A stretch of DNA of 44,928 nucleotides from NCBI RefSeq assembly GCF_024978135.1, contig NZ_JANTEZ010000012.1, positions 1-44,928 on the forward strand, written 5' to 3'. Below, in pieces: positions 15,430-22,864 of this stretch. Source of the DNA: Herbiconiux gentiana. GTDB lineage: Bacteria; Actinomycetota; Actinomycetes; Actinomycetales; Microbacteriaceae. Every line of letters begins with the position of its first letter. Position 1 is the stretch's first letter. A model generated the notes under the pieces. It did no database searches, was not told the origin of the DNA, and was given only the letters and a program-made list of their open reading frames with translations. A program made the translations under genes and the position numbers.

Positions 15430-17346
15430 ATGAGCAACCCGCAACAGACCGACCAGCCCCAAAGCGACCCAGGCAGCGACGCTCTCACCGCCGTCGTCGC
15501 ACTCGCATTGAAAGTGGTGCTGGCGCTCCTGCTGCTGCCGCTACTGGTGCCGCTGATCGTGGTGGCGGTGTCGAATGAGATTGTGGCGACCAAGACCCGG
15601 TTCTGGATCGTCTCGCCCTGGCGGTGGGTACTCAACACCGTCGGCGTGCTCCTAGTCATTGCCCTCCTCACGGTGGAGGTGATGCTGCTGGCCGGGTGGT
15701 TCAGCTCCGGCCAGGCTGAGGCATTCCGCAACTCCCCCGACTGGGGCGATCAGATCCTCCCGACGTTCCTGCCGTGGGCGATCGCCAACCTCGCCTCCGG
15801 CGTGTTCCTGATCCCGGCCGCGATGTCGGCCCACCGCCGCCGGATCGCCCGCCGGGTGCGCACCCGCCGCATCTCGGACGTGCTGCGGCAGACCCAGATC
15901 GAGCAGGCCCGGAAGCGCGCCGCGGACGCGGCCGCCGCGAAGCGGGTTGGTGTGCAGCTCGACGCCGAAACCGGCGCCATCGCCAGCACCTCCTACAAAG
16001 CACTCACCGCTCCCCTAGCCGGCCCCCACGGGCGGCAGGGGTTCGGGTTCGTGTCGCGCGCGACCGTGAAGAACCTCGCGGAACGGTTCTACGACGTGCG
16101 CCGCGTGCGCGACTGGACCGACGACGAGGGCAAGCTGATGATGCTCCCCGCCGACGCCGCATCCGTCCGGGCGCTGCTGATCGCCGAATCCGGCACAGGA
16201 AAGACGGTGTTGCTGTCGGACATGATGCTGTGCGCGCTGATGTACGGGTGGCCGGTGGTTTTCATCGACGCCAAGGGCGACCCCGCCGACGCCGAAAAGC
16301 TCCAGGCGATCGCCCGGTCATTCGGCCGCACCGCCGAAGTCGGCGGCCCGTGGAACCTGTTCACCGGCACCGCCGACCAGGTCACATCCAAGCTGATGCG
16401 GCTCATGCCGCCCCCGGACGGTGCGAACCAGTACTACCTCAACGAGATCCGAGGCGTGCTGCAGGTCGTGCAGGCAGCGTCACCACTGGCCAGCGTCGAC
16501 GACCTCCGCGAACGCCTCACCCGGCCGGAGAACTTCATCGACGACCGCGTCGACCTCGGCATCGTGCTGCACAAGGTCGACCGCGACGGCACCACTGCCG
16601 GCGAACGCGCCCTATCGAGCTTGCTCGTGGAGCTTCGCCCGCTGCAGCAGTGGATCGGTCCCGACGGGTGGTCCTACGACAACCCGCAGGCCGACATTCG
16701 GATCGTTCCCCTCTCCCCCATCAGCGACACCCAGGCGCGCCTGGGTGACCTGCTGCTGCTTGACCTCCGCAACTACCTCGCCACCCGCCTCGAGCGCCGC
16801 GACAAGACCCCCACGCTCGTCGTCGTCGACGAGTTCCCCCAGCTTGTCACCGGCACCACTGACCCCGGCGACACCGCCACGAGCCTGTTCGAGACGGCCC
16901 GCAGCGCCGGCATGGGCCTCATCCTCGCCGCCCAGTCCGTCGCCGGCCTCTCCCGTGATGAAATCTCCCGCCGCCGCGCCCTCTCCTCCGGCGCCGCGCT
17001 GATTTTCGGGCGATCTAAAGACCCCGAAGACGTCGTGCAATACGCCGGCACCATCATGCAGATGGAAGCCTCCGGCGCCGCCACCGGCGAGGAACTGAAA
17101 TCCGGCCGCGCGCAACACACCTTCCTCGTCCCACCCCAGGACGTCCGCGAAGCCGCCGACGGAGCATTCTGGATCATCCAGGCCGGCGGAATCGCACCCT
17201 TCCGAGCACTCCCCACCCGACGGGCCGCGGCCACTGCCCAGGACGCCGTGCAGGCGGTGGAGGTACCGTCAGCGGTTGTGGCGGAAGATGTTGACGGCGA
17301 GCAGCAGAAGCCACGCGAAGAAGAACAGCAGGAGCACGCTCAGTAA
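15430..17346 (+). CDS. VirD4/TraG-like type IV coupling protein
   Basis: 638 aa. Two to three N-terminal membrane segments (about 20-125) anchor it. The ATPase domain has Walker A AESGTGKT (about 252-259) and Walker B TLVVVDEFPQL (about 461-471). DAKGDPAD after the first ATP motif and RSAGMGLILAAQS fit the VirD4/TraG fold. The C-terminal tail is acidic and Gln-rich. Coupling proteins bring the DNA-relaxase complex to the secretion channel. The ATG has GAGG 1-4 nt upstream. The last 78 bp overlap the 3' end of an opposing small membrane gene. Confidence 0.88.
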   Translation: MSNPQQTDQPQSDPGSDALTAVVALALKVVLALLLLPLLVPLIVVAVSNEIVATKTRFWIVSPWRWVLNTVGVLLVIALLTVEVMLLAGWFSSGQAEAFRNSPDWGDQILPTFLPWAIANLASGVFLIPAAMSAHRRRIARRVRTRRISDVLRQTQIEQARKRAADAAAAKRVGVQLDAETGAIASTSYKALTAPLAGPHGRQGFGFVSRATVKNLAERFYDVRRVRDWTDDEGKLMMLPADAASVRALLIAESGTGKTVLLSDMMLCALMYGWPVVFIDAKGDPADAEKLQAIARSFGRTAEVGGPWNLFTGTADQVTSKLMRLMPPPDGANQYYLNEIRGVLQVVQAASPLASVDDLRERLTRPENFIDDRVDLGIVLHKVDRDGTTAGERALSSLLVELRPLQQWIGPDGWSYDNPQADIRIVPLSPISDTQARLGDLLLLDLRNYLATRLERRDKTPTLVVVDEFPQLVTGTTDPGDTATSLFETARSAGMGLILAAQSVAGLSRDEISRRRALSSGAALIFGRSKDPEDVVQYAGTIMQMEASGAATGEELKSGRAQHTFLVPPQDVREAADGAFWIIQAGGIAPFRALPTRRAAATAQDAVQAVEVPSAVVAEDVDGEQQKPREEEQQEHAQ

Positions 17347-17514
17347 CCCGATCGGCAGATGCATCCGATTGGTCAGCTCCCCGAACGGCCGCGTGAAACC
17401 CCACGCGCTCATCGCCAAGACAAACACGGCGAGGGCGATGACTGCCCAGGCGTTGCCCCGCGTGGCGCCGGCACGAACCGGTGCCACGCGATCCAGCCAC
17501 GTCTTCGAACTCAC
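17269..17514 (-). CDS. Small two-TM membrane protein (81 aa)
   Basis: GTG start at 17514, coupled to the upstream gene by a GTGA overlap. Two hydrophobic segments (AWAVIALAVFVLAMSAW and LPIGLLSVLLLFFFAWLLLL) flank a short loop containing FGELTNR. Function unknown. The position beside the coupling protein, and the shared promoter region with an SOS-like box, suggests a conjugation or surface-exclusion accessory. Its 3' end overlaps the opposing coupling-protein gene by 78 bp. Confidence 0.65.
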   Translation of the reverse strand: MSSKTWLDRVAPVRAGATRGNAWAVIALAVFVLAMSAWGFTRPFGELTNRMHLPIGLLSVLLLFFFAWLLLLAVNIFRHNR

Positions 17515-17789
17515 TGGCCCGCTCCCCCGCCCTCGACGGCCGGAGGCTGCCGGTGCAGACGCCGAAGCATGTAGATGGCCATGCCCACAAGCGAGGCCGC
17601 AACTGCGGCCAGAATGCAGCCGGCGATGAGAATGCCCCAGTCGCGCCGGTCGGTGCTGTCCGACGCCAACTGTGTGGCTCCGGGCGCAGCGATGACGAGG
17701 CCGCCGACTACGAGGATCGACTGGACGATAAGGATGCGCCACCAGGCCTTCACGCGAGCAAGCCTGGCACCTCTCGCGCTGGGAAGCAT
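17511..17789 (-). CDS. Small two-TM membrane protein (92 aa)
   Basis: Two hydrophobic helices (ILIVQSILVVGGLVIAA and GILIAGCILAAVAASLVGMA) with a basic N-terminus and a Pro/Gly C-terminal tail. No family recognised. The ATG at 17789 lies within the SOS-like box at 17789-17804, so transcription must start inside or just before it. It is first in a two-gene operon with 17269-17514. Confidence 0.65.
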   Translation of the reverse strand: MLPSARGARLARVKAWWRILIVQSILVVGGLVIAAPGATQLASDSTDRRDWGILIAGCILAAVAASLVGMAIYMLRRLHRQPPAVEGGGAGQ

Positions 17790-17804
17790 CGAACATATGT
17801 TCTA
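17789..17804. promoter_or_regulatory. LexA (SOS) box between divergent small genes
   Basis: TCGAACATATGTTCTA contains the 12-bp palindrome GAACATATGTTC and differs at one base from the actinobacterial SOS consensus TCGAAC-N4-GTTCGA. It overlaps the start codon of the minus-strand gene and lies 10 bp before the plus-strand ATG; TAATCT at 17803-17808 is a -10-like element. Both genes would be induced by DNA damage. Confidence 0.75.
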
Positions 17805-17814
17805 ATCTGGCGGC

Positions 17815-18138
17815 ATGGGAACCAATCGCCGATACGGGTCTGACCTGACCGACAAGGCGATCAACGCGGTCCTGGTTCGCCCGAAGCCGCTCTCGCTGAC
17901 CGAAGACGAAAAAAAGTCCACCGGCGAGGCGGTGCAGCAGCCGCCGGCGGAAAAAGCGCCCCAGGTGCTCGCGTGGGTGCGTTACCCCGAGTGGACGGTC
18001 CAGGTCGCTGGCCGGGTAGTCGCGTACAACGACCGGATGGTGCTCGTCGAGTGGGAAACCCAGGGCGGCGGCACTCACCAGGCGTGGGTTTGGCGCTCCG
18101 CGGTGACGATCCCGAAGCCTGGCCGGCCAGGCAAATAG
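17815..18138 (+). CDS. Unknown 107-aa protein under the SOS-like box
   Basis: No family recognised. Residues 1-50 are polar and probably flexible. Residues 50-105 alternate hydrophobic residues (LAWVRYPEWTVQVAGRVV, MVLVEWET) and would form a small Trp-rich beta barrel. The ATG is 10 bp from the LexA-like box and lacks a clear ribosome site, so a very short leader is likely. Confidence 0.6.
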   Translation: MGTNRRYGSDLTDKAINAVLVRPKPLSLTEDEKKSTGEAVQQPPAEKAPQVLAWVRYPEWTVQVAGRVVAYNDRMVLVEWETQGGGTHQAWVWRSAVTIPKPGRPGK

Positions 18139-18210
18139 GGCCGGCCTAGCGGCCGCTGTTTCTTTCCGCTGCGCTCGACATCTCCGGCCAAACCCTCGCT
18201 CACACGGTAG

Positions 18211-18303
18211 TTCGCTCCCGGCGCTCCGTTCCGGAGTTCTCGGACGCGCCCCTGCGGGGCTTATTTCGCCCGAGAACTCCGGCACTGCGCGCCTCCCGCT
18301 CAC
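18211..18303 (+). ncRNA. Structured leader of the NrdH-like gene, copy 1
   Basis: Outer stem CCGGAGTTCTCGG (18231-18243) pairs with CCGAGAACTCCGG (18270-18282), perfect over 13 bp. An inner hairpin GCCCC-TGC-GGGGC (18248-18260) is followed by CTTATTTCG. The whole 93 bp is repeated in opposite orientation at 22188-22280, about 85-90 percent identical. Base pairs change on both sides together. It precedes the redoxin ATG by 68 nt, so a cis-acting RNA leader is the best reading; a DNA element is the alternative. Confidence 0.65.
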
Positions 18304-18350
18304 TGCCATGCACGTGAGGGTTCGGCCCGAGAAAAAGTTTGGAGAGCACC

Positions 18351-18593
18351 ATGACAATCACCATCACGACGAAGGTCACCGTCTACAGCCGCCCCGGCTG
18401 CGTGCAGTGCACCGCCACGTATCGCGCGCTTGATCGCAAAGGCATCACCTACAAGCCCGTCGACATCGACCAGACCCCCGGCGCCGAGGAGCTGCTACGC
18501 GAACTCGGCTACCTGCAGCTTCCCGTCGTGATCGTTACCGGCACCTGGGACGGCTGGTCCGGATTCCGCCCCGACTGCATCGACGCACTCTGA
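18351..18593 (+). CDS. nrdH: NrdH-like glutaredoxin
   Basis: 80 aa, full length for NrdH. CVQC (Cys17, Cys20) after VYSRPG and the end GWSGFRPDCIDAL are hallmarks of NrdH-redoxins, which pass electrons from thioredoxin reductase to class Ib ribonucleotide reductase. The ATG at 18351 has GGAG 6 nt upstream. A plasmid copy may support nucleotide supply during replication or transfer. A second copy with a matching leader is at 21823-22134. Confidence 0.85.
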   Translation: MTITITTKVTVYSRPGCVQCTATYRALDRKGITYKPVDIDQTPGAEELLRELGYLQLPVVIVTGTWDGWSGFRPDCIDAL

Positions 18594-18624
18594 CCCGACC
18601 CGCTTTCGAGAAAGGACGACAGCC

Positions 18625-19062
18625 ATGCTCACACTCACCACCCCCGATGGGACCGCGATCACCGCCGCCACCGATGTTGAACTTGCTTCGAAGTGGCTCG
18701 ACCACCAGTACGGCGAGAACTGGGACACCGGGCTCATCCCCTTCGACCAGCACGACGCAATGAACTCCACGATCGAAGAACTCGCCCTGATGCAAGATGG
18801 CATCCTCTCCGGCTACACCGTCACCGAAAGCACCCCCATCAGCACGACCGTGCTCGAACGCTTCGTGGCCGCGTTCACCTGGGACACCGCGGGCGACGTC
18901 GCCGCGACCCTCAACTGCGGCGAGGTTGACGCCCTCGCCGATCTTCTCCGCGCCGCCGGAGCCACCGACACCGCCGCCTTGTGGATCGAGCGCCACGCCG
19001 AAGGCGACGAAGAGGGCGACGCCCACCACCCCGGAACCGCCGACCAGGAGGCAGGACGTTGA
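18625..19062 (+). CDS. Acidic protein of unknown function (145 aa)
   Basis: No family recognised. It starts with a beta hairpin (LTLTTPDGTAITAATD), then helices, and ends in a highly acidic, His-containing tail (EGDEEGDAHH). AAAGGA precedes the ATG. It overlaps the SprT-like gene by four bases (TTGA), so the two are translationally coupled; a partner of that protein is possible. Confidence 0.65.
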   Translation: MLTLTTPDGTAITAATDVELASKWLDHQYGENWDTGLIPFDQHDAMNSTIEELALMQDGILSGYTVTESTPISTTVLERFVAAFTWDTAGDVAATLNCGEVDALADLLRAAGATDTAALWIERHAEGDEEGDAHHPGTADQEAGR

Positions 19063-19691
19063 CCACCACAACCATCACCGTGCCCCTCGTGGCCGCGATT
19101 GAAGAAGCCTGGGCCGCGATCCAGGACCGCCACGAAGATGTTCCCGAGGTCGTCGTGACTCTCGCCTCCGGCAACGGCCGCGGCGGCATGGCCTACGGCC
19201 ACTTCGCCGCCTCGCGCTGGGCTCGCGGCGATGCCCTCGTGCACGAGCTGCTGGTTGGCGGTGAAGGGCTCCAGCGCGGCGGCCGCGCCGTGCTCGGCAC
19301 CCTCATCCACGAAGCCGCCCACGCCGCCGCCGAGGCCCGCGGGATCAAAGACACCAGCCGACAGGGCCGATTCCACAACACCCGCTTCAAGGCCATCGGC
19401 GAAGAATTCGGGCTCACCCTCACTAAAGACCCCTCGATCGGCTGGTCGATCACCGACGTACCCGCCGCGACCGCCGACAGCTACCGCCACGCCATCGACG
19501 CTCTCGACGCCGCGATCGTCGCCTACCGCCTCACCGACATCGGCGGTGTCAGCAAGAAGACCAACAATGGAGTGGTGGCCGCCTGCGAGTGCGGGCGGAA
19601 GATCCGCGTCAGCCGCTCCACGTTCGAGGTCGGCCCCATCGTCTGCGGCGTGTGCAACGCTGAGTTCGAAGCAGAGGACGACGAGGGGTGA
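19059..19691 (+). CDS. SprT-like zinc metalloprotease-fold protein
   Basis: 210 aa from TTG at 19059, with AGGAGG 7 nt upstream; the ATG-less start is set by coupling to the previous gene. HEAAH (84-88) in TLIHEAAHAAA and a further His in GRFHN (106) give the zincin site of SprT/Spartan proteins. The end has a zinc ribbon: CECGRK and CGVC. The family includes DNA-protein crosslink proteases. On a plasmid this could clear covalent relaxase-DNA complexes, which is inference. Confidence 0.75.
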   Translation: MTTTTITVPLVAAIEEAWAAIQDRHEDVPEVVVTLASGNGRGGMAYGHFAASRWARGDALVHELLVGGEGLQRGGRAVLGTLIHEAAHAAAEARGIKDTSRQGRFHNTRFKAIGEEFGLTLTKDPSIGWSITDVPAATADSYRHAIDALDAAIVAYRLTDIGGVSKKTNNGVVAACECGRKIRVSRSTFEVGPIVCGVCNAEFEAEDDEG

Positions 19692-19694
19692 ACC

Positions 19695-19901
19695 ATGCAG
19701 GCGCTACAGGCGGCAGGCTTTGCCGTCTTTGCCTGTGGCGCCGTGCTGTTCGTGCTCCCCCGCGTGCTGTCGATCCGCGGCCGCGGCCGCCGCGGAATCG
19801 CCCGCGCATCCCTCGCCGCATTCGCGCTCGGGCTGCTGCTCATCATCGGCCCTCTCATCGTTGGCCTGATCGGCCACGCGATCCTGTACCCAAATAGCTG
19901 A
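19695..19901 (+). CDS. Small two-TM membrane protein (68 aa)
   Basis: Two hydrophobic segments (AAGFAVFACGAVLFVLP and AAFALGLLLIIGPLIVGLIG) joined by a strongly basic loop (RGRGRRG). GAGGGG lies upstream of the ATG, 3 bp after the SprT-like stop codon. No function can be assigned. The next gene is under its own operator. Confidence 0.6.
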   Translation: MQALQAAGFAVFACGAVLFVLPRVLSIRGRGRRGIARASLAAFALGLLLIIGPLIVGLIGHAILYPNS

Positions 19902-19907
19902 AAACAT

Positions 19908-19953
19908 CTAGTCCCCCTTGATGTTTACTATCTAGGGGGACTAGACTAGTCTT
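19908..19953 (+). promoter_or_regulatory. hicA promoter with operator repeats
   Basis: CTAGTCCCCC (19908-19917) and GGGGGACTAG (19935-19944) are perfect 10-bp arms. TTGATG (19918-19923), an 18-bp spacer and TAGACT (19942-19947) form a promoter; the start would fall at the hicA ATG, so the message is probably leaderless. AGACTAGTCT (19943-19952) is a second palindrome over the -10. Autorepression by the HicB HTH is expected. Confidence 0.7.
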
Positions 19954-20163
19954 ATGACGAAGCCGCAGAAGTACCGGGACGTTACCAAGTTCCTGCGATC
20001 GAAGGGCTGGGAGTTCAAACGCCAAAAGGGCAGCCACGAAATCTGGGGGCCGTCCGAATCCGGCATGATCTTCTCACTCGTCGCTCACAAGGGCGAGGTT
20101 TCGGTCGGAGTGGTTCGACAGATTCAGCAGATTTTCCCGGATGCGCCTCGTGAATGGAATTGA
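19954..20163 (+). CDS. hicA: HicA-type mRNA interferase toxin
   Basis: 69 aa with the double-stranded-RNA-binding-like fold of HicA. The conserved catalytic His lies in KGSHEIW, preceded by FLRSKGWEFKR, as in the family. HicA cleaves mRNA when free and is neutralised by HicB. The toxin gene comes first and the antitoxin follows with its start overlapping or touching the toxin stop, the usual hicAB order. It serves post-segregational plasmid maintenance. Confidence 0.85.
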   Translation: MTKPQKYRDVTKFLRSKGWEFKRQKGSHEIWGPSESGMIFSLVAHKGEVSVGVVRQIQQIFPDAPREWN

Positions 20164-20164
20164 T

Positions 20165-20587
20165 GTGAAGACCAGCCAGATGCCCCGCACGCTCCACGCA
20201 CGCGCCTACCGCGACGCCGGCAAGTGGTGGACGATCGAGATTCCCGAACTCACCTCCACCGGCCCCAACGGCTCCACCATCGTCGCTATCGGCGGCGCCG
20301 TCGCATTGAAGGACGTCGACCAGGCCGCCCGCGACCTCGCCGCCGTCTGGCTCGACGTCGACGACGATCAAATCGCCGTCGAGGTGACCGTGGAGCTCCC
20401 CGAAGCCGCAGCCACAATGTGGGCCGAGGCGAACGAGAACGAAGAACACTCCCGCGAAGCGGCAGCAGCGGCCGCGCGCCTTCGGCGCGAGGCAGTGCAA
20501 ACCCTCAAAAAGAGCGGACTCACACAAGCCGACGTCGCCCGCGCGCTCGGCCTCTCCGCTCAACGAATCAGCCAACTCTCACACTGA
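20165..20587 (+). CDS. hicB: HicB-type antitoxin with C-terminal HTH
   Basis: 140 aa if started at GTG 20165; in-frame ATG codons at 20141 (overlapping hicA) and 20180 are alternatives. The N-terminal half (KWWTIEIPEL) matches the partial RNase-H-like HicB fold. The C-terminus is a helix-turn-helix (LTQADVARALGLSAQRISQL) likely to bind the repeats at 19908-19953. A long Ala/Glu-rich helix joins the two parts. Confidence 0.8.
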   Translation: MKTSQMPRTLHARAYRDAGKWWTIEIPELTSTGPNGSTIVAIGGAVALKDVDQAARDLAAVWLDVDDDQIAVEVTVELPEAAATMWAEANENEEHSREAAAAAARLRREAVQTLKKSGLTQADVARALGLSAQRISQLSH

Positions 20588-20659
20588 TCGCTCGCTGGTC
20601 AACCAAAGGACCACTCCCCCGCATTGCGTAGCGCCAGGACTTTGTCACGGTCATTTCGG

Positions 20660-20815
20660 ATCGTAAGTCTGTAACTCTGTACCAACGTAACTCTGTAAGT
20701 TCGTAACTTACGGGGATATGGGCTGTAACTTACAAGCTTTGTGAGTAACGAAGTTACGGACCCCGCATCTTACTGACTCGCCGTAGCGGCACTTTGTAAC
20801 TCCGACAGTTACAGA
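20660..20815. promoter_or_regulatory. parC-like centromere/operator region
   Basis: About nine copies of GTAACT, GTAAGT or AGTTAC in both orientations fill the gap before parA. Examples: GTAAGTT-CGT-AACTTAC (20695-20711) and TGTAACT-CCGAC-AGTTACA (20795-20813). The tract is AT-richer than its surroundings. Dense half-sites ahead of a parA-RHH pair match centromeres of type Ib partition systems, where the RHH protein also represses the operon. No gene lies between 20588 and 20827. Confidence 0.75.
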
Positions 20816-20827
20816 CAAAATGTCCAC

Positions 20828-21487
20828 ATGAGAATCGTCGCGCTAGTCGGCCAGAAGGGTGGCGTGGGCAAGACCACGACCACAATGAATCTCGCTGCGG
20901 TGATGTCGAAGCACTCACGGGTTCTCGTGGTCGACGTCGACCCCCAAGGTTCAACAACGTGGTGGGCCGAGAACGCGGGGGAGAGCCTGCCGTTTGACTT
21001 CGCGGCCGATGTCGACCCGAATAATCTCGCGCGGCTTCGAGAGCTGCCCTATGACGCGATCTTCGTTGACACACCAGGAAGCCTCGAAGACACCGCGGTA
21101 CTGTCGGCGGTCCTCGACGTCGCAGACTTCGTGATCCTCCCGCTCAACCCCGAGCCGCTGAACACACCAGCACTCGTCCGAACCGTTCGTCAGCACGTTC
21201 AGCCTCGCGATCTGCCATTCCGGATTCTGCTGAGCAAGATGGACAGGCGTCGACCCGGTCAGCTAGAGGACTGGGAACAGCTGATCGATGATGGCCTCAA
21301 AATGCCGCGCTTCAAGCAATATGTCCGGCTTTACGCGGCTCACTCAGACGCGCCACTGCAGGGCAAAGTCGTGACGCAATATGCGGACACCAGGCAGAAC
21401 GCGAACGCGATCTTCGACTACACGCACGTCGCAATGGAGCTGATGGCTCTATGGGCGAACCAGACAACAACTGTGGGGAGCAAATAA
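20828..21487 (+). CDS. parA: ParA partition ATPase
   Basis: 219 aa, the short ParA form without an N-terminal HTH (type Ib). Deviant Walker A is [10 protein letters not shown] (9-18) with the signature first Lys; Walker A' is VVDVDPQGS; Walker B is AIFVDTPG. It drives plasmid segregation on the nucleoid with the RHH partner. The stop overlaps the partner's start (TAATG). The ATG follows the centromere repeats with no clear ribosome site. Confidence 0.92.
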   Translation: MRIVALVGQKGGVGKTTTTMNLAAVMSKHSRVLVVDVDPQGSTTWWAENAGESLPFDFAADVDPNNLARLRELPYDAIFVDTPGSLEDTAVLSAVLDVADFVILPLNPEPLNTPALVRTVRQHVQPRDLPFRILLSKMDRRRPGQLEDWEQLIDDGLKMPRFKQYVRLYAAHSDAPLQGKVVTQYADTRQNANAIFDYTHVAMELMALWANQTTTVGSK

Positions 21488-21903
21488 TGGCAAGAGCCGA
21501 CCTCAGCAGCATGCTGGGCAAGTTGGAGTCAGCAGAGGCGGCGCCGGCCGCGCCGACGACGACGGCGAGTCGCCCAAGCGCACCACCTACAGGCGGCAGA
21601 TCCGCGCGCAAACGGGAACAGAAGCCTGTTAAGTCGGCGCCACGCAGCACCCAGTCGAAGGAGGGTCCGCTCTTCAGTAGTCTCGAACGTAAGGAGACGC
21701 GCCTTCGTGAAGACCAGTACACAAGCCTCACGGCGCATGCGCGACGACTCAATAAGGCCAAAGGGGCCGGCGGCGAACGGATCACCGAAAACACGCTCAT
21801 CCGAGTCGCGATCGACCTGCTCCTAAGCCAAGTAGACAGGCTCGAAGGCGCGACTGAACGAGAACTTACAGACTCTGTAACTAACAGGGTGCAGGCCAGC
21901 TAG
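21487..21903 (+). CDS. RHH centromere-binding partition protein (ParB/ParG-like)
   Basis: 138 aa. The N-terminal 75 residues are disordered, basic and Ala/Pro-rich, as for ParA-stimulating tails. The C-terminal part (LREDQYTSLTAHARRLN then ITENTLIRVAIDLLLSQV) is a ribbon-helix-helix. GGGAG precedes the ATG. Its own 3' coding end contains TTACAGA-C-TCTGTAA (21866-21880), a match to the centromere half-sites. The gene overlaps the opposing redoxin gene by 81 bp. Confidence 0.75.
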   Translation: MARADLSSMLGKLESAEAAPAAPTTTASRPSAPPTGGRSARKREQKPVKSAPRSTQSKEGPLFSSLERKETRLREDQYTSLTAHARRLNKAKGAGGERITENTLIRVAIDLLLSQVDRLEGATERELTDSVTNRVQAS

Positions 21904-22134
21904 GCACCAGCCGCGTCGAGCCATCTCGACAATCAGGTCAGGTCGGAAGCCTGACCACTGCATCAGCCCCGCCATCACGACCGGGAGTTGAAGATGCCCG
22001 AGAGAGCGGATGAAGCCGGCCGCCGCGGGAACCTCGTCGATCTCGACGTATCGGTGCTCGACTCTCTTGATCTCCAGAGTTCGAATGGTGGCGTCGCATT
22101 GCACGCAGCCGCTTCGTCCGTAAACGGTGACCAT
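21823..22134 (-). CDS. NrdH-like glutaredoxin, second copy with extended C-terminus
   Basis: 103 aa. CVQC (Cys10, Cys13) after VYGRSG and QLPVVMAGLMQWSGFRPDLI match NrdH, with about half the residues shared with 18351-18593. The last 30 or so residues are extra and encoded opposite the partition gene, so they look like a lost stop codon more than a domain. GGGAGGA lies 8 nt before the ATG. Its leader is the second copy of the structured repeat. Confidence 0.8.
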   Translation of the reverse strand: MVTVYGRSGCVQCDATIRTLEIKRVEHRYVEIDEVPAAAGFIRSLGHLQLPVVMAGLMQWSGFRPDLIVEMARRGWCLAGLHPVSYRVCKFSFSRAFEPVYLA

Positions 22135-22187
22135 GATCTATTCCTCCCAGACGTTTCGAAATGCCAAAACCGGCAAGAGCATCGAGA

Positions 22188-22280
22188 GTGAGCGGGAGGC
22201 GCGTAGTGCCGGACTTGTCGGACGAAATAAGCCCGTCAGGGCGCGTCCGAGAAGTCCGGAACGGAGCAGTGGGAGCGAGC
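22188..22280 (-). ncRNA. Structured leader of the NrdH-like gene, copy 2
   Basis: Read on the minus strand it has the same order as copy 1: CCGGACTTCTCGGAC (22259-22245) pairs with GTCCGACAAGTCCGG (22223-22209) with one mismatch, and GCCC-TGAC-GGGC forms the inner hairpin. Compared with copy 1, the sixth stem pair is C-G instead of G-C, and the inner hairpin keeps its pairing with one pair fewer and a changed loop. It ends 75 nt before the redoxin ATG. Confidence 0.65.
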
Positions 22281-22334
22281 TACGATGTGGCGGCCGGTCT
22301 TGGCATTGGGGCGACCGCGTAGCGGGGGAGTGGC

Positions 22335-22354
22335 GTTGACACGTAGGTGTCAAT
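22335..22354. promoter_or_regulatory. TTGACAC palindrome, copy 2 (before the second redoxin leader)
   Basis: The core TTGACACGTAGGTGTCAA (22336-22353) equals copy 1 exactly. CAGCTCGAGCTG follows directly, with the palindrome AGCTCGAGCT. It lies between the stop of an HTH gene and the structured leader, upstream of the minus-strand redoxin. Confidence 0.65.
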
Positions 22355-22372
22355 CAGCTCGAGCTGACGGAG

Positions 22373-22684
22373 TCAGCGAACCATCCAGGACCACAACAGG
22401 CTGAGGTCGTCGACGAACTTCCCGCGATCGGCGGAGTATCGGACGGTGCGGCCGTTGCGTTGGCCCTCGACGTCGGCGGTGACGTACCCGGCCTCCTCGA
22501 GGTCGGTGAGCGAGACGCGCGCTGATGCCGGGCTCACGCCTGTGGCATCCGCGATCGCAGCGACCGTCGACTTGGGGTGGTCGAGGAGGAAGCGCAGCGT
22601 CATCATGCGCGAGCTGCCGGAAATCGAGCGATAGGCCACCTCGGCTCGCTCGGGCATGTCGGTCGGGTCGCGACGGCTCGGCAT
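22373..22684 (-). CDS. Winged-helix transcriptional regulator (MarR/ArsR-like)
   Basis: 103 aa from ATG 22684; ATG 22753 (126 aa) is the longer alternative, with an N-terminus that looks unstructured. The helix-turn-helix is TVAAIADATGVSPASARVSL, followed by LEEAGYVTAD and a wing with RNGRTVRYSAD. It is a candidate for the regulator that binds the TTGACAC palindromes, one of which lies 19 bp past its stop codon. This is position-based inference. Confidence 0.7.
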   Translation of the reverse strand: MPSRRDPTDMPERAEVAYRSISGSSRMMTLRFLLDHPKSTVAAIADATGVSPASARVSLTDLEEAGYVTADVEGQRNGRTVRYSADRGKFVDDLSLLWSWMVR

Positions 22685-22864
22685 GGCTCCATTGTGCCTC
22701 GGTACCTGGCGGACCGCCGTGTGGCCTGAAAGGTCGGGTGGGACGTCGTCCATGAGGTCGGCTCTACTACCTTGTAGTCGAATTGCAAGCTATGGAATTC
22801 GGGTCTAATGTCCCAAGGTAGGCATAACCTAGTCAGAAGTCACCACTTCGGGGGGTAGGTAAGT

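Noticed and set aside
17269-18357. 362-aa minus-strand reading frame
   Set aside because: Only its last 81 codons look like protein; the rest runs through the SOS-like box and opposite another gene. The real gene starts at 17514.
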